This document shows, piece by piece, positions 1-5,395 of a stretch of DNA of 6,379 bases. Within the stretch, counting starts at the first letter, position 1; each line of letters starts with the position of its first letter. Origin of the DNA: Opitutaceae bacterium (GTDB taxonomy: Bacteria > Verrucomicrobiota > Verrucomicrobiia > Opitutales > Opitutaceae); NCBI GenBank assembly GCA_005786775.1, contig SYDD01000119.1:1-6379 (forward strand), read 5' to 3'. A program made the position numbers and the translations under genes. The notes below the pieces were generated by a model, which searched no databases, had not been told where the DNA came from, and saw nothing but the letters and a program-made list of their open reading frames with translations.

Positions 1-1002
1 GAGCAGGGCTACGCGTTCCTGCGCGAGGCGGTGGCGCAGCACGACTACGCGGCGCGCGGCTGCGCGATCGAGGCGGACGAGATCTTCATCTCCGACGGCT
101 CGAAGTGCGATTGTGGCAACCTGCAGGAGATCTTCGCGACGGACATCCGTCTCGCGATTCCCGACCCGGTGTACCCGGTCTATGTCGACACCAACGTGAT
201 GGCGGGACGCACCGGCGGGAACGTCGACGGCCGCTACTCCGGGGTGACCTACCTCGACAGCACGCCGGCCAACGGCTACGTGCCGGCCCTGCCCGAGGGC
301 GCGGCGGACCTGATTTACCTCTGCTTCCCCAACAACCCCACCGGCGCGGTGGCGACGCGGGAGCAGCTCACGGCGTGGGTCGAGTACGCGCGCCGCCATC
401 GGGCCGTGATCCTGTTCGACAGCGCGTACGAGGCTTACATCCGCGACCCGCGCATCCCGCACTCGATCTACGAGATCCCGGGCGCGCGCGAGGTGGCGAT
501 CGAGTTCCGCAGCTTCTCCAAGACCGCCGGCTTCACCGGCACCCGCTGCGCGTACACCGTGGTGCCGAAGACGGTGCAAGCGTGGGACGCCGCGGGCCGG
601 CCGCACGCCGTGCACGCCCTCTGGAACCGGCGGCACACGACCAAGTTCAACGGCGTCGCCTACCCTATCCAGCGCGCGGCCGCCGCCATCTACACCGAGG
701 AGGGCAAGCGCCAGACCGGCGCCCTGATCGACTTCTACTTGGCAAACGCCCGCCTGATCCGCGAGGCGATGACCAGCCTCGGGTTCACCTGCGTCGGGGG
801 CGACAACGCACCCTACATCTGGGTCAACACCGGCCGCGACTCGTGGGAGTTCTTCGACCTGCTACTGCAGCGGGCGCAGGTGGTGTGCACGCCGGGCGCC
901 GGCTTCGGTAAATGCGGCGAAGGCCACGTGCGGATCAGCGCGTTCAACTCGCGCGCGAACGTCGAGACCGCCCTCACCCGCATCGCCGCCGCGCTGCGCT
1001 GA
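1..1002 (+). CDS. dapL: LL-diaminopimelate aminotransferase (DapL), 5'-truncated by the window edge
   Basis: This PLP-dependent class I/II aminotransferase converts tetrahydrodipicolinate plus glutamate directly to LL-2,6-diaminopimelate. That is the one-step shortcut in lysine and peptidoglycan precursor synthesis, and it acts in the cytosol. The reading frame is open from base 1, so the true start lies upstream. 333 residues are present against about 410 in the family, so roughly 75 N-terminal residues are missing. Visible motifs, numbered from the first codon of the window, are PNNPTG at 110-115, the PLP-contacting D140 and Y143 in FDSAYEAY, the Schiff-base lysine K174 in SFSK followed by GFTGTRCAY, and the substrate-carboxylate arginine R311 in VRISAF near the C-terminus. 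The phrases PDPVYPVYVDTNVMAGRTG and YLCFPNNPTGAVAT are near-diagnostic for DapL rather than for aspartate aminotransferase. A GTG at position 31 is internal and not the start. The gene is convergent with the lipoprotein gene, with 26 bp between the stops. Confidence 0.95.
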   Translation, partial: EQGYAFLREAVAQHDYAARGCAIEADEIFISDGSKCDCGNLQEIFATDIRLAIPDPVYPVYVDTNVMAGRTGGNVDGRYSGVTYLDSTPANGYVPALPEGAADLIYLCFPNNPTGAVATREQLTAWVEYARRHRAVILFDSAYEAYIRDPRIPHSIYEIPGAREVAIEFRSFSKTAGFTGTRCAYTVVPKTVQAWDAAGRPHAVHALWNRRHTTKFNGVAYPIQRAAAAIYTEEGKRQTGALIDFYLANARLIREAMTSLGFTCVGGDNAPYIWVNTGRDSWEFFDLLLQRAQVVCTPGAGFGKCGEGHVRISAFNSRANVETALTRIAAALR

Positions 1003-1028
1003 CCAAGAGTCGCACGCCGTTCGGACGC

Positions 1029-1607
1029 CTAACGCGCGCCCGGCCAGCGAGCCGCAATCTCGGCCGCGAGCCCCGCGACCGCCGCGCTCAGGGCCGACGC
1101 CAGACCGGCCTCGTCGCGCCCGTCCCACCCGGGCCCGACGGCCCGGAATTCGCCGGTCACCGGCGCGGCACCCCGCGCGGTCAGCTCCCACGCGGCGCGG
1201 AACTCCACCCCGCCGGCCGCCGTGCCCTCGGCGGCGCGGACCCGCACCACGAGCGTCGCCGCGTCCGCCTCCGCGCCGCGGGCGGCTGGCGCGAGACCCA
1301 ACCGCCGCAGATTCTCGCCCAGCACCCGCGCGACGCCCTGTTCCAAGGGCTCGCCCCAGCGGGCCGCCTCCCGGAACGTCACCTCATTGCCGCCCCGCCG
1401 CACGACCAGGGCGGGCTGGCGCAGGTACGCGGGGAGCTCGACGGGCCGGAGCACGAAGGCGCCCCGCGCGGGCGCCCCTTCCCCGGCTTCCGCGGCGAGC
1501 AGGAAGAAGCGCGTCGGGTCGGGCCGGGGCGCGGGCAGGAGGGAGCAGCCGGCGCCGGCGGCCGCGGCCGCCAGGAGGAAAACGAGGGAAAGCGCGCGCG
1601 GGTTCAT
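1029..1607 (-). CDS. ABC-type transport auxiliary lipoprotein (PqiC/YmbA-like, DUF330)
   Basis: Predicted 192-residue lipoprotein, close to the length of E. coli PqiC (YmbA). From the ATG at 1607 the protein begins with a short charged segment (MNPR), a hydrophobic alanine/leucine stretch and a cysteine at residue 21 in AGAGC. This fits a type II signal peptide, although position -3 is Gly rather than the usual Leu. Serine follows the cysteine, which in proteobacteria favours outer-membrane sorting. Residues 59-100 carry the family hallmark, a PAYLRQPALVVRRGGNE stretch followed by RWGEPLEQGVARVLGENL. The frame stays open upstream to 1712, but that extension lies within the end of the MCE gene, has no hydrophobic start and would bury the signal peptide, so I chose 1607. 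It is the last gene of the lipid-transport operon, 19 bp after mlaD. Members of this family are thought to link MCE proteins to the outer membrane. No Shine-Dalgarno sequence is evident. Confidence 0.85.
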   Translation of the reverse strand: MNPRALSLVFLLAAAAAGAGCSLLPAPRPDPTRFFLLAAEAGEGAPARGAFVLRPVELPAYLRQPALVVRRGGNEVTFREAARWGEPLEQGVARVLGENLRRLGLAPAARGAEADAATLVVRVRAAEGTAAGGVEFRAAWELTARGAAPVTGEFRAVGPGWDGRDEAGLASALSAAVAGLAAEIAARWPGAR

Positions 1608-1626
1608 CAAGGGATTCGCGGGGCGG

Positions 1627-2625
1627 TCAGGGCCGGGGCCGGCCGGAGAGCAGGGCGTTGGGATTTCGTTCCAGGTAGTCGGCCAACCGCGTGACCGCGG
1701 CGGCGGCCTCATTCAGCCGCAGCAGGGTCTCGCCGACCTCCGCCCCCACCCCGGCGTTGCCCGCCATGAAGCGGCGCGTTTCCCCGGCGGCCTCGCCGAA
1801 GGCCTGCAGCGACCGCCGCGCCTCCGCCAGCGTCGCCGCCAGTTCCCGGCCCGTGGGCTCCACCTGCGCGTCGAACCGCGCCACGGTGGCCCGCAGCTCC
1901 GTGACCGCCGCGTCGAGGTTGGCCAGCGTGCGCCGCAACTCGGGAGACGTCGCGAGCGCCTCCACCGCCACACCCGTGGTCCGCCACTGGTCCACCAGGC
2001 CCTTCACATCGATGCCGGCGACCTGCCGTCGCGTCTGGGCGACCAGGGCCTTCAGTTCCTCGGACAGGCCCGCGAAATCGACCCGCTTCACCTTGGCGAG
2101 GATCTCGGAGGCGCTGGCCTGGAACGCGGAGATCGCCGAGGGCAGCGCCGGGACCACGACGTAGCGCGGGTCCTTCGCCGCGGGGTCGGGTGGGAAATCC
2201 ACGGGGTTCACGAGGTCCAGTTCGACGTACAGCAGACCGGTCGCCAAGCCGAGCACCCCGAGCTGCGCGCGCAGCCCGCGGTCCACCAGCCGCTGCAGCG
2301 CGCCGGGCTGGCCCAGGTCGATGCTGGCGCCATCGACCGGGGTCACCGCGTCCTTGTTGATCTCGCAGACGACCGCGACCACCGAGCGCCCGCTCGCCGG
2401 GTCGTAGCGCAGGTTGAGGTCCACCACCCGGCCGACCCGCACGCCCCGCAGCTTGACCGGCGAGCCGAGGTCGAGGCCGTGGATCGACTCGTTGAAGAAG
2501 ACCGTGAAGCGGGGCGGCTTGGAAAGGAAGCTGATGCCGCCGAAGGAGACCAGCGAGAGGAAGAGCAACGCGAGGCCACCGATCACGAAGGCGCCGACGA
2601 GGGCTGGACTGACCTTGGTCTTCAC
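1627..2625 (-). CDS. mlaD: MlaD-family MCE-domain protein (periplasmic lipid-binding subunit)
   Basis: This 332-residue protein has a single N-terminal membrane anchor (about residues 9-31) and one MCE domain at about 38-137. That domain includes FFNESIHGLDLGSPVKLRGVRVGRV and the pore-loop/last-strand segment GLATGLLYVELDL. Residues about 165-315 are rich in Ala, Leu, Glu and Arg with heptad-like spacing and are probably helical. The C-terminus reads RLADYLERNPNALLSGRP, a tail typical of larger MCE proteins. E. coli MlaD is only 183 residues, so this one resembles the longer MCE proteins whose C-terminal helices build a barrel above the hexameric ring. The predicted role is to pass phospholipid or another lipid between the inner-membrane ABC core and the outer membrane. 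It lies 49 bp after mlaF and 19 bp before the lipoprotein gene. The start ATG at 2625 directly precedes the basic and hydrophobic anchor (MKTKVSPALVGAFVIGG). The lipid carried and the direction of transport cannot be read from the sequence. Confidence 0.93.
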   Translation of the reverse strand: MKTKVSPALVGAFVIGGLALLFLSLVSFGGISFLSKPPRFTVFFNESIHGLDLGSPVKLRGVRVGRVVDLNLRYDPASGRSVVAVVCEINKDAVTPVDGASIDLGQPGALQRLVDRGLRAQLGVLGLATGLLYVELDLVNPVDFPPDPAAKDPRYVVVPALPSAISAFQASASEILAKVKRVDFAGLSEELKALVAQTRRQVAGIDVKGLVDQWRTTGVAVEALATSPELRRTLANLDAAVTELRATVARFDAQVEPTGRELAATLAEARRSLQAFGEAAGETRRFMAGNAGVGAEVGETLLRLNEAAAAVTRLADYLERNPNALLSGRPRP

Positions 2626-2662
2626 GCGGGGGGAAGCTGGGCGATCGGGCGGCGGAAGGACA

Positions 2663-2680
2663 GCCTGAACCGGCTCAGGC
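2663..2680. repeat. Short inverted repeat spanning the mlaF stop codon
   Basis: GCCTGA (2663-2668) and TCAGGC (2675-2680) are exact reverse complements around a 6-nt spacer, ACCGGC. The right arm contains the mlaF stop codon, read as TGA on the minus strand. In mRNA this hairpin would come about 17 nt after the larger one at 2698-2729 and lies in the 49-bp gap before mlaD. It is short enough to be chance on its own, but its position next to the larger hairpin makes a combined structure plausible. Confidence 0.5.
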
Positions 2681-3451
2681 CGGCGCGGTCCGGGTGAGGA
2701 ATCCCCGGACCCGGGGGTCCGGGGATTCCAGCAGGGCGGCGGGCGGACCCGCGGCGATGATCCCCTGCTCCTCCCGCGCGAGCATCACCGCGCGGTCGGC
2801 AAGGGCGAAGATCGAGGCGAGCTCGTGCGAGACCACCACGATGGTGGTGCCGAAGGTGTCGCGGACGTGCCGGATGAGGTCGTCGAGGCTGCGGGACGTC
2901 ACCGGGTCGAGGCCGGCGGAGGGCTCGTCGAAGAACACCACCGCGGGGTCGAGCGCGAGGGCGCGCGCCAGGCCGGCCCGCTTGCGCATCCCGCCGCTGA
3001 TCTCGGCCGGGTAGTAGTCCTCGAAGCCCTGGAGCCCGACCTGGGCGAGCTTGAGCGCGGCGAGTTCCCCGCGCTCCCGGCGGCTGAGCGGCGTGTACTC
3101 CTCAAGCGGCAGGGCGACGTTCTCGCGCAGGGTGAGCGAGGACCACAGCGCGCCGCCCTGAAACAGCACCCCGAACGTGCGCAGCAGCTCGCGCCGCGCC
3201 GCGGCGTCGGCCGCGGTGAAGGGCCGGCCGTGGAAGCTCACGCGCCCAGCCAGCGGCTCGTGCAGGCCAACCAGATGCCGCAGGAGCGTGCTCTTGCCGC
3301 AGCCGGAGCCGCCGATGACGAAGAAGATCTCGCCCGCCGCGACGGAAAAGGTTACCCCGCAAAGCACCGCCTTGCCGTCGTAGCCGCAGTCGAGCGCCTC
3401 GGCGGCGATGGCGGGGATCTCCCCGGGAGGAAGGCGGGCGGGCGCGTCCAT
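2675..3451 (-). CDS. mlaF: MlaF-type lipid ABC transporter ATP-binding protein
   Basis: This 258-residue cytoplasmic ATPase would power lipid movement through MlaE (E. coli MlaF is 269 residues). All nucleotide-binding motifs are intact: Walker A GGSGCGKST at 47-55, Q-loop Q98 in VLFQGGALWSS, signature ISGGM at 151-155, Walker B VVFFDEP at 171-177, D-loop SAGLD at 178-182 and switch histidine H209 in VVSHE. The signature ending in GGM followed by RKRAGLARA, and the FQGGALWSSLTLRENVALPL stretch, are characteristic of the MlaF/Ttg2A/MKL branch rather than of generic importers. The ATG at 3451 gives a normal-length N-terminus. The frame is open far upstream (to about 4897), but that part is arginine/proline/glycine-rich and antisense-like, shadowing mlaE, so it is not coding. 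The start lies 5 bp after the mlaE stop, suggesting coupled translation. The last codons contain a perfect 14-bp inverted repeat (2698-2729). Confidence 0.96.
   Translation of the reverse strand: MDAPARLPPGEIPAIAAEALDCGYDGKAVLCGVTFSVAAGEIFFVIGGSGCGKSTLLRHLVGLHEPLAGRVSFHGRPFTAADAAARRELLRTFGVLFQGGALWSSLTLRENVALPLEEYTPLSRRERGELAALKLAQVGLQGFEDYYPAEISGGMRKRAGLARALALDPAVVFFDEPSAGLDPVTSRSLDDLIRHVRDTFGTTIVVVSHELASIFALADRAVMLAREEQGIIAAGPPAALLESPDPRVRGFLTRTAPA
2698..2729. repeat. Perfect 14-bp inverted repeat with 4-nt loop inside the 3' end of mlaF
   Basis: The left arm GGAATCCCCGGACC (2698-2711) and right arm GGTCCGGGGATTCC (2716-2729) are exact reverse complements separated by CGGG (2712-2715). In the mlaF mRNA this would form a very stable hairpin covering codons about 242-252 (ESPDPRVRGFL), ending about 20 nt before the stop codon. 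The repeat does not extend past the arms (A faces A at 2697/2730). No U-run follows on the minus strand, so it does not look like a classical intrinsic terminator. The role is unknown: mRNA stabilisation, attenuation of the downstream genes, or a DNA-binding site are all possible. Confidence 0.9.
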
Positions 3452-3456
3452 CGGCG

Positions 3457-4620
3457 TCAGATCCCGAGCACGTTGAACAGCACCGCGAACAGCGCGTCCG
3501 CGATCACCAGCAGCAGCAGGGCCGTCACGACCGCCGAGGTGGTGGCGCGGCCGACGCCGTCGGCGCTGCGCTCCGCCTGCAGCCCGCGCAGGCACCCGGC
3601 GAGCCCGACGATCAGCCCGAACGCGGCGGCCTTGATCACGCCCGACGCCACATCGGAGAGGTCGACGATGGTGAGCAGCTCCACCCAGAAGGCCGCCGGG
3701 GGGATCGCGAGGAGGGAATAGGCGACCACGAGCCCGCCGAGGATGCCGAGGGCGTTCGCGTAGAGCGCCAGCACCGGCATCATCACCGCGAGCGCGAGCA
3801 GGCGGGGCAGGACGAGGAACTGGACGGGCGGAATGCCGAGGGTCGCGAGGGCGTCGATCTCCTCGTTCGCCTTCATGTTGCCCAGCGTCGCGGCGTAGGC
3901 GGCGCCGGTACGCCCCGCGAGCACCACCGCGGTCATCACCGCGCCCATCTCCCGCACCATCGAGAGGCCCACCAGGTCGGCGATCCAGATGTCGCCGCCG
4001 AACTGCCGCAGCACGATCGCCCCGGTGTAGGCGAGAGTCACCCCGACGAGGAAGCTGATGAGGCTGACGATCGGCAGGGCCATCGCGCCGCACTGCTGCA
4101 TCTCGGCCGCGCAGTCCGCCCAGCGGAACCGCCGCGGGCTGCGCGCTAGGCGCACCGCGCTGAGCGCGCATTCGCCGACAAAGTCGAGGATCGCCCGCGC
4201 CTGCACCGCGACCTCGCGCGTCGCGAGCCCCACCACCGTCAACAGGCTGTCCGCGCGGTCCGCCGGAGCGCCGGCCGCCTGGGCGGCCTCGAGCTGCGCG
4301 AGGAGGTCGCGCAGCCGCGGCGGAAGTTCCGCGTCGTCGCAGGGCAGGCCGGCCGCGCGGCACGCCCGGCGGACCTCGGCGAGGAAGAGCGGCAGCGAGC
4401 TGTCCCACCGGCCGAGGTCGGCCGCGCGGAGCACGACGCCGGTCGCGCCCCGCGGCGGGCCGGGCCACGCCGGCGGGGCCACGGTGATGCCCCAAACGCC
4501 GCCCACCGTGACCGCGCAACGGTCCCCCGCCGCCGCGGTCCGCACGGCGGCGGCGGGGGGAACGGGGTCTTCCGGCATGCCGCGGAGTCCATCGCCGGCA
4601 GCCGCGGGCGCCAACCCCAT
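3457..4620 (-). CDS. mlaE: MlaE-family lipid ABC transporter permease with fused N-terminal STAS/MlaB-like domain
   Basis: Inner-membrane permease of the Mla-type transporter; 387 residues from the ATG at 4620 against about 260 for E. coli MlaE. Residues about 130-387 are the permease. They carry an amphipathic N-terminal helix region, hydrophobic segments near 180-204, 225-245, 267-305 and 332-384, and the family core REMGAVMTAVVLAGRTGAAY followed by LGNMKANEEIDAL (223-258). Residues about 33-125 look like a divergent STAS domain: GGVWGITVAPP, then VVLRAADLGRWDSSLPLFLAEVRRA. The DSS at 73-75 sits where MlaB proteins have DTAG, and the segment length matches the 97-residue E. coli MlaB. So MlaB is probably fused to MlaE here, and no separate mlaB is seen. 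The start is uncertain: GTG at 4656, ATG at 4620 and ATG at 4578 all precede the domain and none has a clear ribosome binding site. First gene of the operon; mlaF begins 5 bp after its stop. Confidence 0.93.
   Translation of the reverse strand: MGLAPAAAGDGLRGMPEDPVPPAAAVRTAAAGDRCAVTVGGVWGITVAPPAWPGPPRGATGVVLRAADLGRWDSSLPLFLAEVRRACRAAGLPCDDAELPPRLRDLLAQLEAAQAAGAPADRADSLLTVVGLATREVAVQARAILDFVGECALSAVRLARSPRRFRWADCAAEMQQCGAMALPIVSLISFLVGVTLAYTGAIVLRQFGGDIWIADLVGLSMVREMGAVMTAVVLAGRTGAAYAATLGNMKANEEIDALATLGIPPVQFLVLPRLLALAVMMPVLALYANALGILGGLVVAYSLLAIPPAAFWVELLTIVDLSDVASGVIKAAAFGLIVGLAGCLRGLQAERSADGVGRATTSAVVTALLLLVIADALFAVLFNVLGI
4524..4559. repeat. GC-only 12-bp inverted repeat near the 5' end of mlaE
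   Basis: CCCCCGCCGCCG (4524-4535) pairs perfectly with CGGCGGCGGGGG (4548-4559) across a 12-nt spacer. It lies in the Pro/Ala-rich linker of mlaE (PPAAAVRTAAAGD), before the STAS-like domain and 19-54 nt downstream of the alternative ATG at 4578. The arms are GCC/GCG codon runs, so low-complexity coding is the simplest explanation. A hairpin here could nonetheless slow early translation of mlaE. Confidence 0.45.
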
Positions 4621-4684
4621 TTTGCAGGCGGGCGAGGTTTTGCCTCGTTTCCTCACCAGGGGACCGCACGCTCCCGCGACCGCG
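4621..4684. promoter_or_regulatory. Divergent intergenic region between mlaE and the HAD gene, with a small inverted repeat
   Basis: These 64 bp separate the two outward-facing starts and must hold at least part of the promoters for both the lipid-transport operon and the HAD gene, unless the mlaE start is at 4578 and the region is wider. The left half (about 4615-4655) is visibly less GC-rich than the surroundings. It contains CGAGG (4633-4637) and CCTCG (4643-4647) around a TTTTG spacer, which could be a small operator or hairpin. I found no convincing -35/-10 pair on either strand and no ribosome binding site before 4685. Confidence 0.35.
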
Positions 4685-5332
4685 ATGCCCCGCTACGACA
4701 CCCTGCTGCTCGACCTGGACGGCACTTTGGTGGACGCCTTCACCACGATCCACCGCTCCTACTGCCACGTGCTGCCGCAACTCGGCCGGCCGGCCCCCAC
4801 CCTCGCGCAGGTCCGGGCCGCGGTCGGGGGCGGGCTGGAGCGAGCGATGGGACACTTCCTGCCCCCGGAGCTGGTGGCGGAGGGCGCGCGGCTCCACGTC
4901 GCGTACACCGACTCAATTCTGCTGGAGGACGTCCGGCTGCTGCCCGGCGCGCGGGAGCTCCTGGAGGCGCAGTATGCCCGCGGGGTGGTGCTGGCGGCGT
5001 TCACCAACAAGCGCGGCGAGCACTCGCGGCGGATCTGCGCGCACCTCGGGGTGATGCCGTTCCTGCGCGGGGTGTTCGGGGCGGGCGATACCCCTTGGCT
5101 CAAGCCGCGGCCGGAATTCGCGGCCTACGTCCTCGGGAATCTCGGGGCGCGCGCGGAAAGCACGCTCCTCGTCGGGGACTCCCCCTTCGACATCGCGGCC
5201 GCCCACGCGGGCGGGTTCGCCTGCTGGGCGGTGTGCACCGGCACCCATGGAGCGGCAGAGCTGACCGCGGCCGGCGCGGATCGGGTCCTGCCCGGCCTGC
5301 CCGAAGTGCAGGCGGCCCTCGCCACCCCCTGA
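4685..5332 (+). CDS. HAD-superfamily hydrolase, phosphoglycolate phosphatase-like
   Basis: This 215-residue soluble phosphatase belongs to HAD subfamily IA, and its length is typical. All four HAD motifs are present: motif I DLDGTLVDA with nucleophile D10 and acid/base D12, motif II threonine T107 in AAFTNKRG, motif III lysine K140 in WLKPRPEF, and motif IV GDSPFDI with D165 and D169 for magnesium. The helical cap lies between motifs I and II (about residues 17-85). The LKPRPEF and VGDSPFDIAAAHAGG stretches resemble phosphoglycolate phosphatases (Gph), which clear 2-phosphoglycolate, but related enzymes act on other small phosphate esters or on pyrophosphate, so the substrate is not assigned. 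The ATG at 4685 puts motif I at the expected distance from the N-terminus. The frame is open further upstream, but only as an antisense shadow of mlaE. It is divergent from mlaE (64 bp between starts) and 63 bp before the symporter gene. No Shine-Dalgarno sequence is visible. Confidence 0.92.
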   Translation: MPRYDTLLLDLDGTLVDAFTTIHRSYCHVLPQLGRPAPTLAQVRAAVGGGLERAMGHFLPPELVAEGARLHVAYTDSILLEDVRLLPGARELLEAQYARGVVLAAFTNKRGEHSRRICAHLGVMPFLRGVFGAGDTPWLKPRPEFAAYVLGNLGARAESTLLVGDSPFDIAAAHAGGFACWAVCTGTHGAAELTAAGADRVLPGLPEVQAALATP

Positions 5333-5340
5333 GCCGGGGG
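5325..5340 (+). terminator. Possible weak hairpin at the end of the HAD gene
   Basis: CCCCC (5325-5329) and GGGGG (5336-5340) flank a 6-nt loop that contains the HAD gene stop codon. A few bases later comes CAATTTCGCCTTTT, a broken T-rich stretch. The stem is only 5 bp and the T-run is interrupted, so this is at best a weak terminator or partial attenuator before the symporter gene. Chance in GC-rich DNA is a real alternative. Confidence 0.25.
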
Positions 5341-5395
5341 CAATTTCGCCTTTTCCCCGCGCCGCGTCGGCCCATCCTCGAACGCACCCCGCCCC

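Noticed and set aside
1458..1476. Inverted repeat GGCGCCC / GGGCGCC within the lipoprotein gene.
   Set aside because: A 7-bp GC-only stem inside coding sequence is expected by chance at this GC content, and nothing about its position suggests a role.
912..1694. Plus-strand frame of 260 codons running from the end of dapL across the lipoprotein gene.
   Set aside because: It is out of frame with dapL and antisense to the lipoprotein gene. Its Arg/Gly/Pro-rich composition shows no homology that I can recognise.
1222..2697. Plus-strand open frame of 491 codons opposite the lipoprotein and mlaD genes.
   Set aside because: It is antisense to two recognised genes, its translation is Arg/Gln/His/Asp-rich with no fold or motif, and it is a GC-driven shadow frame.
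4058..4684. N-terminal extension of the HAD frame into the region opposite mlaE.
   Set aside because: It would place the HAD nucleophile motif more than 200 residues into the protein behind Ser/Ala/Arg-rich sequence. The ATG at 4685 puts it at residue 10, as in the family.
3452..4897. Long upstream extension of the mlaF reading frame on the minus strand, giving an apparent protein of about 740 residues.
   Set aside because: The extension overlaps the well-supported mlaE in another frame. It is Arg/Gly/Pro/Ala-rich low-complexity sequence with no domain, as expected from frames lacking stops in GC-rich DNA.
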